Below the pieces are notes generated by a model, which was not told the origin of the DNA, ran no database searches, and worked only from the letters and a program-made list of their open reading frames with translations. The position numbers and the translations under genes are program-made. From positions 19,610,700 to 19,674,699 of the forward strand of contig JANAVB010023996.1 of NCBI GenBank assembly GCA_029216955.1: a stretch of DNA of 64,000 bases. Direction: 5' to 3'. Origin of the DNA: Iris pallida. Lineage: Eukaryota; Streptophyta; Magnoliopsida; Asparagales; Iridaceae. This document shows positions 39,522 through 51,418 of this stretch, piece by piece. Position 1 is the first letter of the stretch; every line of letters begins with the position of its first letter.

Positions 39522-39792
39522 CTTGGGTGTGTTGTTGAGAGATGCACATGGGGTGGTGACCCTAAGGAGGGAACCATGTGGGTGATTTTACTAGGAGGTA
39601 AGAATAAGGCTCCAAGGATTAAGCATTAATGCTTTTGTCATTCTCTTGGATTAATTCCACTTGGAGCTAAGCCCCAAAGGGGCTTAGCGACTCGGACTCG
39701 GACTCGGACTCGGACTCGGGCTCGGGCTCATGGGCTCATGAGGCGTAATGTGGCATTTTGTTGGCGCACTTTGCACTTAGCACGTCAGCAGT

Positions 39793-40030
39793 CATGCGGT
39801 CATGCGGTCTTTATGCGGCTCATATGCGGCCATGCGGTCTTATGCGGCATGCGGCTCATATGCGGCCATGCGGTTCATGCGGTTCATGCGGCCATGCGGC
39901 TCATACGGCTCATGTGGTCCATGCGGCTCATGCGGTCCATGCGGCTCATGCGGCTCATGCGGCTCATGCGGTCCATGCGGTCCATGCGGCTCATGCGGCA
40001 CATGCGGTCCATACGGCCCAAGCGGTCCAT
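39793..40030 (+). repeat. CATGCGG minisatellite in LTR E
   Basis: More than twenty copies of the 9-bp units CATGCGGCT and CATGCGGTC, with some CATATGCGG. The frame encodes His-Ala-Ala/Val in one phase, but no protein is supported. The 3' LTR has a shorter array (46131-46350), which explains part of the LTR length difference. Confidence 0.95.
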
Positions 40031-40295
40031 ACGGCCAGGCTGCTGCTGCTGCTGCAGCATGGAGGGCTACGCTGACTGTGCAGATTTCAAATCGGTTATA
40101 GAAAGGGTGAATCAATGCGATTAATTCAGATCCTATCTTTGTGGGATTTGAATTAATTTCGTTACTATCTTTGTGGGATTTGAATTAATTCAGTTCCTAT
40201 CTTTGTGGGATTAGAATTAATTCGTTGCTATCTTTTTGTGATTTGATTCAATCTTTCCATAACTGAAGAGGCGGCTAGGGTTTCCACCCTCTCTC

Positions 40296-40303
40296 TATAT
40301 ATA
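40296..40303 (+). promoter_or_regulatory. TATA box of LTR E
   Basis: CTCTATATATACT lies 450 bp before the LTR end and is preserved in the 3' LTR near 46610. This is the likely retrotransposon promoter. Confidence 0.55.
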
Positions 40304-40779
40304 CTTTCTTCTGGCCTCCTTTGTGGGAAGAACGAAAATACAAGTCAGAAAAGGAGAAAGAGAGAGAGAGCTGCTGCCGCCATTGCAAGTCCATCCGAGG
40401 AGTCAGAACAGAGGTGACATCGAGCGTTCCACAAGTTATTCAACTTGCTGGTTCCTGGAAGCAGATCGTGTGGGGCGAATCTTGCTTTGAGCAACGGTGT
40501 TTTGACACCCCAGCATTGTTCTTCTTCTCATCTCTATCTAGTTTTATTGTAACTCGTTCTGTCCCAATTGCAACACATTTGCAAGGAAGAACGAGAGATC
40601 TTCTCTTCTCTTTTTCCCTCCTTCAGATTGTAATTTGGCTATTTGATTTTTTATACCATCGTAGATCTTGAGTTTGTTCTCTGCAAAGTTTTGTGGGACA
40701 TCTCAGATCTCGATTGCATCTGTTTTTCCATCTTTGATCAAGCCCCGGGACTAACAATCTCAAAGCAAGATTTCTATAG

Positions 40780-43700
40780 ATGGAAAATATTAATGCTTCG
40801 CTCCTCCAATCGAACTTCTGCAAGTTGGAAAAGTTCGATGGAGAGCATTATCAAGTCTGGAAGACAAAGGTTTACCTAACTCTTCAACTGAAAGACGTGG
40901 ATCATGTTCTGTTGGAGGAAGAACCCTCTGTTCCAGACACTGGATATACTGCCGCAATCAACACGGCTACCAAACTCCAGGCCAAATGGAGAAGGGAAAA
41001 TAGCATCTGCAGGCTTCTCATCCTGAATGCTATGGAGGATTCCCTGGCAGAATCCTACTCGAAAAAGGAACTTGCCAGAGACATATGGGAGTCTGTGGAA
41101 AATCTGTATGAAGAAGACAAGAATAGGAGCAAAATGTTTGTGGTTGAAAAATATCACAAATTGCTCTTTGAGGACGAAAAGTCCATGTTACCACAGGTGA
41201 AAGAATTTCTGAAGCTGCGTCAGAAATTGGAAGACGAAGAGATGCCCCTTCCCGACAAGTTTGTCGTCGGAGGGATCGTCTCAAAACTTCCTGCTGGATG
41301 GAGTACCTTCTATGCAAGGATGCACAGAAAGAAGCTAGATATTAGCTTGGGAGATCTACTTCAAGAGATCCATGTTGAGGACGAGATGCGTTCTCAACAG
41401 AAGATGGACACTCTGTCCAAACAGTTGGCTAAAGCCAATCTGGTGCAGACGAGGGATCCCAAGGGGAAGCAGGCGACTTCTCATCCCAAGAAGAAGGACT
41501 TCACTAATATGAAAGTGAAGGGTCCTTCATTCAAGCAATAGAAGACTAAGTCCCATGTGACTTGTTACAATTGTGGCAAGAAAGGCCACTACAAGAGTGA
41601 ATACAGATCTAAGCCTAAACAATCAGAGAAAGGTGAGCCTAATAAGGTTTCATTGGTTTCTAACATTGTTGCTATGATCGGACAGGTCACAACTGTGGGG
41701 GTTGACTCTGACTGGTGGATAGACACTGGTGCGACTTGCCATGTCTGTTCTGACAAGGAATGGTTCGTCACGTACCAGCCGACATCTGAGAAAGTTGTCA
41801 TGGCAAACCAGGCCCAAGCTGAAGTACTGGGGATTGGGACTGTGGAACTGAAACTCACTTCTGGGAACACTCTGACGCTTCAAGGAGTGAAGCATGTTCC
41901 TGCGATTGCCAAGAACCTAATCTCTAGGAGCCTGCTCTGCAACGCAGGCTTGAGGATGGACATCAACGCTGGTCAGATGGTTATGTCCAAGAAAGGAACA
42001 TACTTCGGGAAGGCTTATCAAACCGAAGGAATGTTTAAAATTCAGCTTGTCAACCAGTTTGATGACATTAATGCAGTTGCATTTTCTGATTATTCTCTTG
42101 AGTTGTGGCATAATAGACTAGGACATGTTCATAGTAAAAGAACCAACAAAATGTCTAGTCTAGGACTTATCTCCAAATGTGGGGGTAAGGTGGAGAAGTG
42201 TGAAATGTGTGCTCAGACGAAGATCACAAGGAAACCCTTTCATCGGGTCAATCGAAGCACAGATCTTCTGGAGTTGGTGCACTCCGATATCTGTGACTTC
42301 AAACATTTCTCCACGAAGGCCGGGATGAAGTATTTCATAACCTTCATCGACGACTTCTCAAAATACGCGTTCGTCTACTTGCTCAAGTCCAAAGACGAAG
42401 CTTTCGAGAAGTTCAAAGAGTTCAGGGCCGAGGCTGAACGACAGACTGGACAACAACTCAAGAGGCTGAGAAGTGATCGAGATGGGGAGTACAGGTCTCA
42501 TGAATTCGTATCGTTCTGCAAAGAACATGGAATCATATGCGAGACTACTGCTCCATATTCTCCTCAATCCAACGGAGTAGCAGAGAGGAAGAAACGGACA
42601 TTAAGAGAAATGATGAATTCCATGCTGCTCACTGCAGGTCTTCCAAAATGCTACTGGGGAGAAGCTGCATTAACGGCCACTTTCATTCTGAATAGAGTGC
42701 CATATGCAACTTCGGACGTAACTCCTCATGAACTCTGGTTCATAGTCAGACCCAACTTGAATGTCATTCGAGTGTGGGGGTGTCTGGCGTATATGAAGCT
42801 TCCAGATCTGAAGATTCAGAAGCTGGGGACAAGGACTACGAAGGCTATCTTCTTGGGGTATGCCGAGAAGAGTGATGCTCGGAGATTTCTTGATATTGAA
42901 TCAAATCATATTATCGAATCTCGCGATGCTGAATACTTTGAAGACAAGTTCGCAAAAGACAAAAATATTGTTCTTTCGGACATTCCGAAAAATGATGTAG
43001 GTACTAATGAGACTGAAATCTCATACGAGCCAGTAGTCCAAGAAGAAGCTGTTGTTGATGAAACAACTCTTGCACCAGAACTCGCCGAGCCGTCAGCTAA
43101 GCGAGCGAGGAGACCGAAAGATTTCGGAGATGACTTTGTCACCTATCATGTGGAAGCAGATCCGCTTACCTATGATGAGGCGATGAAGACCAGAGATGCT
43201 ATCTTCTGGAAGGAGGCAGTGAATGATGAGTTTGACTCTATCACCTCCAATAACACATGGGTGTTGGTAGATCTACCTGAAGGAGAAAAGCCTATTGGAT
43301 GTAAATGGATCTTTAAGAAGAAGATGAAGGCAGATGGAACTATTGACAAGTTCAAGGCCAGGCTGGTCGCCAAGGGATTTTCTCAGAAACAGGGGATAGA
43401 CTACTTCGACACGTACGCTCCAGTAGCTCGGATGACCACCATCAGGATATTAATCGCTCTAGCAGCTATACATAAGTTGGTGATACATCAGATGGATGTA
43501 AAGACAGCGTTCCTGAATGGGGAGCTGACCGAAGAGATTTACATGCAACAGCCAGATGGATTTGTCGTCAAAGGTCTTGAAGACAAAGTCTGCAAGTTGG
43601 TGAAATCATTATATGGTTTGAAGCAAGCTCCCAAGATGTGGCATGAGAAGTTTGACAAAGTTATTAGGTCAAACGGCTACAGAGTCAGCGAGACAGACAA

Positions 43701-44697
43701 ATGTGTTTACATAAAGTTCGCTGATGGAAGAGGAGTCATCGTTTGTCTGTACGTGGACGACATGCTAATCCTAGGTACGGATATAGGCTGTGTCACAGAG
43801 ACAAAGAAGTTCCTCTCAACCAAGTTCAGTATGAAGGACTTGGGGGATGCAGATGTCATCTTGGGCATAAAGATCATCCGGACAGACACTGGAGTAGCGC
43901 TGTCACAATCTCACTATATTGAGAAGATGTTCACACGCTATGGGTATAAGGATCTTCCAGGGATCGATACGCCATACAGGTGTGATCAGAAGCTAAAGCC
44001 AAACTCGAGGGAAAGTGTCAGGCAGCTGGAGTATTCTATCGTTATCGGAAGTTTGATGTACGCAACTACTGCCACAAGGCCTGACATAGCTTTCGCCGTG
44101 GGAATGCTGAGTCGGTTCACAAGCAACCCAGGGGTTGAGCACTGGAAAGCTGTGAAGCGAGTAATGAGATATCTCAAGAAGACTCAGACATATGCACTAC
44201 ACTACAACGGGTATCCGACAGTAGTGGAAGGCTTCAGTGATGCTAGCTGGTGTTCAGAGGTGGAAAGCGAGAGATCCACAGGTGGATATGTCTTTTCCTT
44301 GGGTGGAGCTGCTATATCGTGGAAGTCGAAGAAGCAGACTATACTCTCTCGTTCCTCCATGGAATCTGAATTCTATGCACTTGAAACTGCAGCAGATGAA
44401 GCAGAATGGCTTCGGGAGCTCATGTATGATCTTCCAGTGGTTGGGGCTCAGATACCGGCGATACCAATATACTGTGACAACCAGGCGACTGCGGCGGTGG
44501 CATCAAATGACCTCTTCAACGGGAAGAAGAGGACTGTGCGGTTGAAGCACAGGGCAGTACACGATCTTATCAAAAGAGGTGTAATTGCAGTGGTTGATGT
44601 TCGGAGTCAAGAGAACCTGGCAGATCCGTTCACAAAGGGCCTCAAGCGCCAGTTGGTCGATGACATAGCTTGTAAAATGGGCTTGAAGGCATTCTGA
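40780..44697 (+). pseudogene. gag-pol of copia element E, one in-frame stop
   Basis: ATG at 40780 begins gag (KFDGEHYQVWKTKV, then RRENSICRLLILNAMED). TAG at 41539-41541 interrupts before the zinc knuckle, and the same frame goes on to 44697. After the stop come CYNCGKKGHYKSEY (last Cys is Tyr), protease WWIDTGATCH, and integrase with HNRLGH, CEMCAQTK and acidic residues in HSDICDF, SDRDGEY and GVAERKKRT. RT follows with DVKTAFLNGEL and YVDDML (43750), then RNase H with FSDASWC, MESEFYAL and YCDNQ. All catalytic residues appear intact. The protein would copy and insert the element in particles; the amber and the Tyr change probably silence this copy unless the stop is read through. Confidence 0.95.
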
Positions 44698-44984
44698 TAG
44701 TATGTCTTTGTAATCCTACCATAAAAGTTTTATGCTATTAGTTCAAAGAGAAATCTACTAGGCATCTAACTTTTGGTTCAAAGGAGGATCACTGACTGGG
44801 AAACTATCAGGTAATGGTGGGTACTTGTTCTATGGAACATGGAAGCGATACAGACCCATAACCACTGTTGTCTACTATGTATTTTTCTGCGGAAAAATAG
44901 ATCCTGTGGAAGGTTGGCTTAAACGCCTTAATGAGTTCTCAGGCAGAGTGAATGTCTGGTGTGCTTTACAGGAAGCACGGTAGA

Positions 44985-45430
44985 GCAGCACTACAAGGAG
45001 TGAAACTCCATGCTACAGTGGGATGACTCCACCATGAGGTTCCCAGGTAGGGGTAATGCCTCGGCTTTATAAGCCAAGTCATAGCGGCGTAGCACCGCAA
45101 ATAGGCAGGTAGCCTAATGCTGTATGACGTAATTAAAGAGTTGTAGACAGCACTACAAAGGGGAGGATGGCCCCATGTTACAGTGGCACGACACCACGAT
45201 GAGGTACCCAGGTAGGGGTAAAGCCTCGGTATTGCAAGCCATGTCGTTGCGGCGTAACACCGCAAGGAAGCCTTAGGCTTCATGCTGGGTAGTTTGGCAC
45301 TACAAAGAGGCTTGTGACCTTAAGCTACAGTAGTATGACACTACGATGAGGTTCCCAGGTAGGGGTAATGCCTCGGCTTCAGGCTATGTCATAGCGGCGT
45401 AGCACCGCAAGGAAGCGCAAGGCTTTATGC
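44985..45430 (+). repeat. Three structured tandem repeats after pol in element E
   Basis: Three copies of about 135-165 bp share ATGAGGTTCCCAGGTAGGGGTAATGCCTCGG and GCGGCGTAGCACCGC cores (each longer string here is split by small differences). Outer arms pair and differ: ATGACT/AGTCAT (45023/45077), ACGACA/TGTCGT (45188/45242), TATGACA/TGTCATA (45334/45387). Then come GCGG/CCGC, TTGCGG/CCGCAA in copy 2, and a third hairpin: TAGGC/GCCTA, GAAGCC/GGCTTC, AAGC/GCTT. Confidence 0.88.
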
Positions 45431-45771
45431 CATATCTCTTTAATAAAGAACTCACCTATAGTGTATGAAAAGAGATATCAGGCCGTCTCTTGAGGGTAAA
45501 CTTGTAAACGCCCAAAATTATACACTAAAACCAGGCTGGCACAGGGCCTTTAATGTGCAGCCAGAAGCACACGTAACTACACTTTGTGAGTGGGAAGAAT
45601 TACAATTGTGGTGCAGAATTCAAGGCGTAGTCCATTCTTGTATCACACTGTTATTTAACCCATGCGGGAAGATTCAAGTCGTCAGCGACATCTATCCTAA
45701 TGCAAAATGGACAGTTACTGTGGGGAACGCTCAACCCTGGACACATATATATGTTGTGATATGTGGAGGAT

Positions 45772-47069
45772 TGTTGGTGCTTTATTTATATGGAGAGAGC
45801 TTGCTCTCAACATGCCTTGTAAAATTTTAGTCCCATATTGGAAAAGCACCATGAGTTATCTCAACATATATACTTGGGTGTGTTGTTGAGAGATGCACAT
45901 GGGGTGGTGACCCTAAGGAGGGAACCATGTGGGTGATTTTACTAGGAGGTAAGAATAAGGCTCCAAGGATTAAGCATTAATGCTTTTGTCATTCTCTTGG
46001 ATTAATTCCACTTGGAGCTAAGCCCCAAAGGGGCTTAGCGACTCGGACTCGGACTCGGACTTGGGCTCATGGGCTCATGAGGCGTAATGTGGCATTTTGT
46101 TGGCGCACTTTGCACTTAGCACGTCAGCAGTCATGCGGTCTTTATGCGGCTCATATGCGGTCATGCGGTCTTATGCGGCATACGGCTCATATGCGGCCTC
46201 ATGCGGCCATGCGGTTCATGCGGCCATGCGGTCCATGCGGTCCATGCGGCTCATGCGGCACATGCGGTCCATGCGGCTCATGCGGCTCATGCGGTCCATG
46301 CGGCTCATGCGGCACATGCGGTCCATGCGGCCCAAGCGGTCCATGCGGCCAGGCTGCTGCTGCTGCTGCAGCATGGAGGGCTACGCTGACTGTGCAGATT
46401 TCAAATCGGTTATGGAAAGGGTGAATCAATGCGATTAATTCAGATCCTATCTTTGTGGGATTTGAATTAATTTCGTTACTATCTTTGTGGAATTTGAATT
46501 AATTCAGTTCCTATCTTTGTGGGATTAGAATTAATTCGTTGCTATCTTTTTGTGATTTGATTTAATCTTTCCATAACTGAAGAGGCGGCTAGGGTTTCCA
46601 CCCTCTCTCTATATATACTCTCTTCTGGCCTCCTTTGTGGGAAGAACGAAAATACAAGTCATAAAAGGAGAAAGAGAGAGAGAGCTGCTGCCGCCATTGC
46701 AAGTCCATCCGAGGAGTCAGAACAGAGGTGACATCGAGCGTTCCACAAGTTATTCAACTTGCTGGTTCCTGGAAGCAGATCGTGTGGGGCGAATCTTGCT
46801 TTGAGCAACGGTGTTTTGACACCCCAGCATTGTTCTTCTTCTCATCTCTCTCTAGTTTTATTGTAACTCGTTCTGTCCCAATTGCAACACGTTTGCAAGG
46901 AAGAACGAGAGATCTTCTCTTCTCTTTTCCCTCCTTCAGATTGTAATTTGGCTATTTGATTTTTTATACCATCGTAGATCTTGAGTTTGCTCTCTGCAAA
47001 GTTTTGTGGGATATCTCAGATCTCGATTGCATCTGTTTTTTCATCTTTGATCAAACCCCGGAACTAACA
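45772..47069 (+). repeat. 3' LTR of element E (1298 bp)
   Basis: TGTTGGTGC to GAACTAACA, preceded by the purine-rich GTGGAGGAT. It differs from the 5' LTR by scattered substitutions and fewer CATGCGG units. Confidence 0.93.
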
Positions 47070-47074
47070 TATAA

Positions 47075-47336
47075 TATAATCAAATTTATAATTACAATTA
47101 TATACATTTAAAAAAAATTATTCAACCAAACATTCGGCATAATCTCAATTACATTATATTATCTAATCTTACAAACCGAACGCGCTTACTATTTTTTTTT
47201 TTCCGTTGTTGATACACTGCAGACCTGTGTGGCCGACTTATGGATGATTTTAACAGACGTTGTTGGGATCATTTGGCCCTTCATTTAATAGATGAGGGGT
47301 TTTGATGGAAGTGTTTAATTAGAATAATGCAAGCAC
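47075..47336. other. Short spacer without recognised features
   Basis: AT-rich sequence between element E and the Harbinger-like element. Nothing is recognised. Confidence 0.5.
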
Positions 47337-47339
47337 TAA

Positions 47340-49707
47340 GGGCCCGTTTGGTTTGCGGGATTGGACAACGTAATGTAATTGGCATTACGTTGTCAATCTA
47401 ACTCGGGTGTTTGGTTGGACAAAAAAAATTAGATGTAATGTAATCGCGATTACAAGTTTGATTACATTACATCAGTTTCTTCTAAACTCAATTACATCAT
47501 AAAACCTATGTAATCGCAATTACATTACAACTTAAGCGGAAAGTTGGTATGCTATAATTTGGTCTTTTGTTCGTTTTTGGTCATTTTTTTGTTGTTTTTG
47601 TTTGTTTTTGGTCATTTTTATTCGGTTTTGGTCGTTTTTTTCGTTTTTTTGTCATTTTTGTTCGTTTTTTGGTCATTTTATTTTGTTTTTGTTTATTTTT
47701 TGTCGTTTTGGTCGTTTTTGTTCGTTTTTTGTCGTTTTTGTTCGTTTTTTGTTATTTTTGTTCGTTTTTGGTTGTTTTTGTTTGTTTTTTTGTTCGTTTT
47801 TTGCATCTTTTGTGTTATTTTTGTCCTTTTTTGTTGTTCTTGTTCGTTTTTTTGTCATTTTTGTTCGTTTTTTGTTGTTTTTTGTTTGTTTTTTGTCTTT
47901 TTGTTGTTTTTGTCCGTTTTTTGTCGTTTTTGTTCGTTTTTTTTCATTTTTGTTCGTTTTTCGTTGTTATTGTTTGTTTTTTTTTTCGTTTTTGTCATTT
48001 TTGTTGTTTTTGGTCCTTTTTGTTCTTTTTTTTGTCGTTTTTTGTTCGTTTTTTTTAATTTTTGTTCGTTTTTTTTTTATTTTTGTTCGGTTTTTTGTCG
48101 TTTTGTCCTCTTTTTTTCGTTGTTTGTCGTTTTTGTTCGTTTTTTTTTGTCATTTTTGTTCGTTTTTTTGTTGTTTTTGGTTTGTTTTTTTTGCGTTTGT
48201 CGTTTTTGTTGTTTTTGTCCGTTTTTTTCGGTTTTTTTGTCATTTTTTTTCGTTTTTTTCGTTGTTTTTGTTTTTTTTTTTGTAGTTTTTGTCCTTTTTT
48301 GTTGTTGTTGGTCTTTGTTTTTGTTCGTTTTTTTGTAATTTTTGTTCGTTTTTTTGTCATTTTTGTTCGATTTTTTTTTGTCGTTTTTGTCCTTTTTTTT
48401 TGTTAATTTTTTTGTAGTTTTTGTTCATTTTTTGCCAATTTTTGTTCGTTTTTGGTTGTTTTGTTTTTTTTGTCGTTTTTGTCCTTTTTTTTTGTTGTTT
48501 TTGTCCGTTTTTTGTCGTTTTTGTTCATTTTTTGTCATTTTTGTTCGTCTTTTTGGTTTTTTTTTTTGTCGTTTTTGTCCTTTTTTTTTTTTGGTTCTTT
48601 TTGCCCTTTTTTGTCATTTTTGTTCATTTTTTTGCCTTTTTTATCGTTTTTTGTCAATTTTTTACGTTTTTTTTATCGTTTTTGTCGATTTTGCACATTT
48701 TTTGCCATTTCTGCATGTTATTTATCGATTTTTGTCGATCTTGTACGTTTTTGACCATTTTCACATTTTTATCGTCTTCTATCGTTTTTGGTCGATTTTG
48801 CATGTTTTGTGTCGCTTTTTTTTTTTATCCTTTTTTGCTTTTTTTGGGGTCTTTTTTCACTTTTTTTTTGTCGTTTATGCTCGTTTTTTTTTTCTTTTTG
48901 TTTGTTGTTTTTGTCGTTTTTGTTCCCTTTTTTGTCGTTTTTGGTTTTATTTTGCAAGTTTTTTTAATCTTTTTGTCGTTTTTTTGCTCGTTTTAATTCT
49001 CTCTTGTTTTTGGTCTTTTTTCGTATTTTCCTTTTTTGTCATTTCTGTTCCTTTTTATCTTTTTTTATTTTTTTGCTCTTTTTTATCGTTTTTTTGTCAT
49101 TTTTTTTTCTTTTTTTTGTCATTTTTGCCCTTTTTTTGTTTCTGGTCGTTTTTCGTCCTTTTTTTCCCTTTCATTTATTGTTGTTTTTTGTCAATTTTTT
49201 TGTTTTTAGTCATTTTTTTTATCATTATTGGTCACTTTTTGTGGTTTTCACATTTTTGATCTTTTTTTTGTCGTTTTTCTTTTTTATCGCTTTTTCATTT
49301 TTGGTTTTTTTCCTTCTGTTTTGTTCGTTTGTCATTTTTGGTATTTTTTATTTTTTGTCTTTTTTTTCGTTTTGGTCTTTTTTTAAGCAGAAAACAAACC
49401 ATTTCCCCCCTTTTTTATTATTTATTTTTAATTTTTTTCTTTTTTCTTTTTAAATTTTTGAAATTTTGTATTGATCAACTTTTTAAATTTTATGTTGTAT
49501 TTAAAAAAATATTAAATTAAAAATTCAATTACATTACATGGTAAACCAAACACATGAATGCAATTAACATTACATTACATGGTTCGATTACATGTTTCAA
49601 CCAAACATAGTAATGTAATTGTAATTCCATTACATTACAAACTCAATTACATTACAAACCCAATTCCATTACGATTACGATTACATTACAATGAACCAAA
49701 CGCAACC
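47340..49707. mobile_element. Harbinger/Tourist-like element filled with a minisatellite
   Basis: Starts GGGCCCGTTTGGTTT and ends AACCAAACGCAACC, inverted ends that agree at 9-10 of the first 12 bases. TAA flanks both sides (47337-47339 and 49708-49710), the duplication type of PIF/Harbinger. Subterminal parts hold repeated words such as ATGTAATTGC, GATTACATTACA and their inverses. There is no transposase; the core is a T/G minisatellite. It is therefore a non-autonomous element far longer than usual MITEs. Confidence 0.75.
47545..49390 (+). repeat. T/G-rich minisatellite (TTTTTGTCGTTTTTGTTCG type)
   Basis: About 1.8 kb of irregular units of 9-19 bp built from TTTTTGTCG, TTTTTGTTCG and TTTTTGTCA. 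The + strand has almost no A except in TCATTTTT. The long frames of Phe, Val and Arg on the + strand, and of Lys, Thr and Asn on the other, are artefacts of this composition. Units degrade toward the right end. Confidence 0.93.
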
Positions 49708-49710
49708 TAA

Positions 49711-50922
49711 GTGTAATTAGTGACCTATATGATCATCATATTTTAATGAATAAAAAATATGTAAAAGAAATGGACAGCGTTGTTTCCGTGTGGGAAGAAT
49801 TCCACCCAAAGACACTTTTTTAATGGAATCGGCCTTTGGGTCTTCTTTCAACCCAAAATTGAACTTTGAAATGGTAAACAAATATTTTGGATAGTTCGTA
49901 CTCAGACAGTTAGTTGTCAATTTCTTTCAATTCTCTCTTTCTCTTTGATTAATTAAAAGGTAGCATATTTCTCATTCTTGACCAGAAAATGGATTGATTC
50001 AACAATGATGTATAGTAACTACAATAATCTTTCTACTTTCTAGACCTCGGCTTTGGTTCTTTTCACATGTTATGACAAAAGACACGAAAATATAAATTAA
50101 AACTAACAACTAATTTTCAACCCAAAATTTATTAACTATTATAAAAAAATTATAATCTCGTATTCCTTACAAAATAACAAGCTTTTTTTTGGTCTCTTCC
50201 ATATTTTTCTTAATACAGATTGTATCCTAAAAACAAACCCTAAAACAAATCATAGAATCGTCCAAGTGTCAAAAAAAAACTAATCGCAATCTATTTATAA
50301 TTTAAATAAGACATACGTTTTAGCTAAACATGAGCCAAATTTTAACAATCTTCAAATTCTCCCAAAAAATAAACATAAACCAAGAAAATTGATTTGGTTG
50401 TGCATATCACAATCTCGTCTTCATAGATTGACAAAATAGTCACTAAATATTGACTCTTAATTTCAGCAATTCAGGCCTCTTATTCGATTGCATCCTTAAA
50501 CCTATATATCAACGATGAATTCCAAACTACTTCATTTGGTAGGTAAATCTTCCAAAATAATCACCAAAGCGAAAAAGAAAAACCTAGCACCAACTTAACA
50601 AATTTGGCAATACTGAAATATCTACCAACTAAAACATCATTATCAGCAAATCTCAATCATCATCTCAGCAACAGAATCTCCATCATCACCTTCATCAACT
50701 ATAATCAAGCAATGACACCTTTTACAAAACTCAGACTTTCATTTTTCTCAAACTTCATTTTGCACAAAACTGTCGACAACGAGACCTCAGGACGATCATG
50801 ATCACCTTTACGATAATAATTTTGGAACTCCTTCGCTCATCATTGTCTCACGATATTCTCTTTTGAGAAGAGAGAAAAGACGTCTGTTTTTGGAATTTTA
50901 TTGAGTATTTTGTGAGGATTAT
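49711..50922. other. Unassigned spacer
   Basis: AT-rich, no gene recognised. The part 50320-50490 resembles 56740-56930 right of element H (shared GACAAAATAG and CACTAAATATTGAC), so an older repeat was present before H inserted. Confidence 0.5.
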
Positions 50923-50927
50923 AAGAG

Positions 50928-51404
50928 TGTTAGAATTATTCAATAATTATGGGGCCACACATGTAAAATTAATTGCGTTTGGGCTATCTAAATAATTAAG
51001 CCAAATTAAAGTGGTCTATTTGAAAAATTGGCTTAAGGGTATAATTGTCATGGAATTAATGTGTAGATACCGGAGATAATTCTAATTTGATGAGGGGCCA
51101 AATTAGAAATATCACAACACACATATCTATATATATGTGTATTCATTAGGGTTATGGTCCCCAACTCATACGGCCACAAAGAGAGGGTTTCTCTATTCTC
51201 TTCTATATCCCTATCAACAAAGAGAGGAACAAAGATTTCATCTTTGTTATTAAGGGCCGAACCGGGTTGGAAGATCGAACCCAATAAAGAGACGATCGCT
51301 TCAACATCCATCAAGTCTAGCAATGGATTCAGGTACGCTTCCGCAATCAATTTAATTTTGTTCTTCATCTCATGAATCGACATGGTACAATTAAATATCT
51401 AACA
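50928..51404 (+). repeat. 5' LTR of element H (477 bp)
   Basis: TGTTAGAATTATTC to ATATCTAACA, with TATATATATG near 51130 as a possible TATA box. It matches 56221-56698 nearly throughout. Confidence 0.93.
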
Positions 51405-51406
51405 AG

Positions 51407-51418
51407 TGGTATCAGAGC
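51407..51418 (+). other. Primer binding site of element H
   Basis: TGGTATCAGAGC, complementary to the initiator tRNA-Met 3' end, two bases after the LTR. Confidence 0.93.

Larger units (their letters stand above)
39421..40756 (+). repeat. 5' LTR of element E (1336 bp)
   Basis: Starts TGTTGGTGC, ends GACTAACA. Order: snRNA-type motif (39479-39521), GACTCG repeats (about 39690-39730), CATGCGG minisatellite (39793-40030), a short CTG repeat, four GATCCTATCTTTGTGGGATTTGAATTAATT-type units (40125-40235), TATATATA (40296-40303), then R-U5. Confidence 0.93.
39421..47069 (+). mobile_element. Element E: nearly complete Ty1/copia retrotransposon
   Basis: LTRs at 39421-40756 and 45772-47069, TSD TATAA at 39416-39420 and 47070-47074. 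It has one gag-pol frame of 1306 codons with a single internal TAG. The domain order PR-IN-RT-RH is that of Ty1/copia; I lean to a Tork-like lineage but cannot prove it. Unusual parts are the 23-base leader between LTR and gag with no standard primer site, the 1 kb between pol and the 3' LTR that holds three structured tandem repeats, and the CATGCGG minisatellite in the LTRs. Confidence 0.93.

Noticed and set aside
39738..40124. His-Ala-Ala repeat protein in LTR E
   Set aside because: Translation of the 9-bp minisatellite; array length differs between the two LTRs and no host gene context exists.
47544..49453. Long overlapping frames of Phe, Val, Arg and Leu resembling membrane proteins
   Set aside because: They follow from the T/G minisatellite in all three frames and have no domain.
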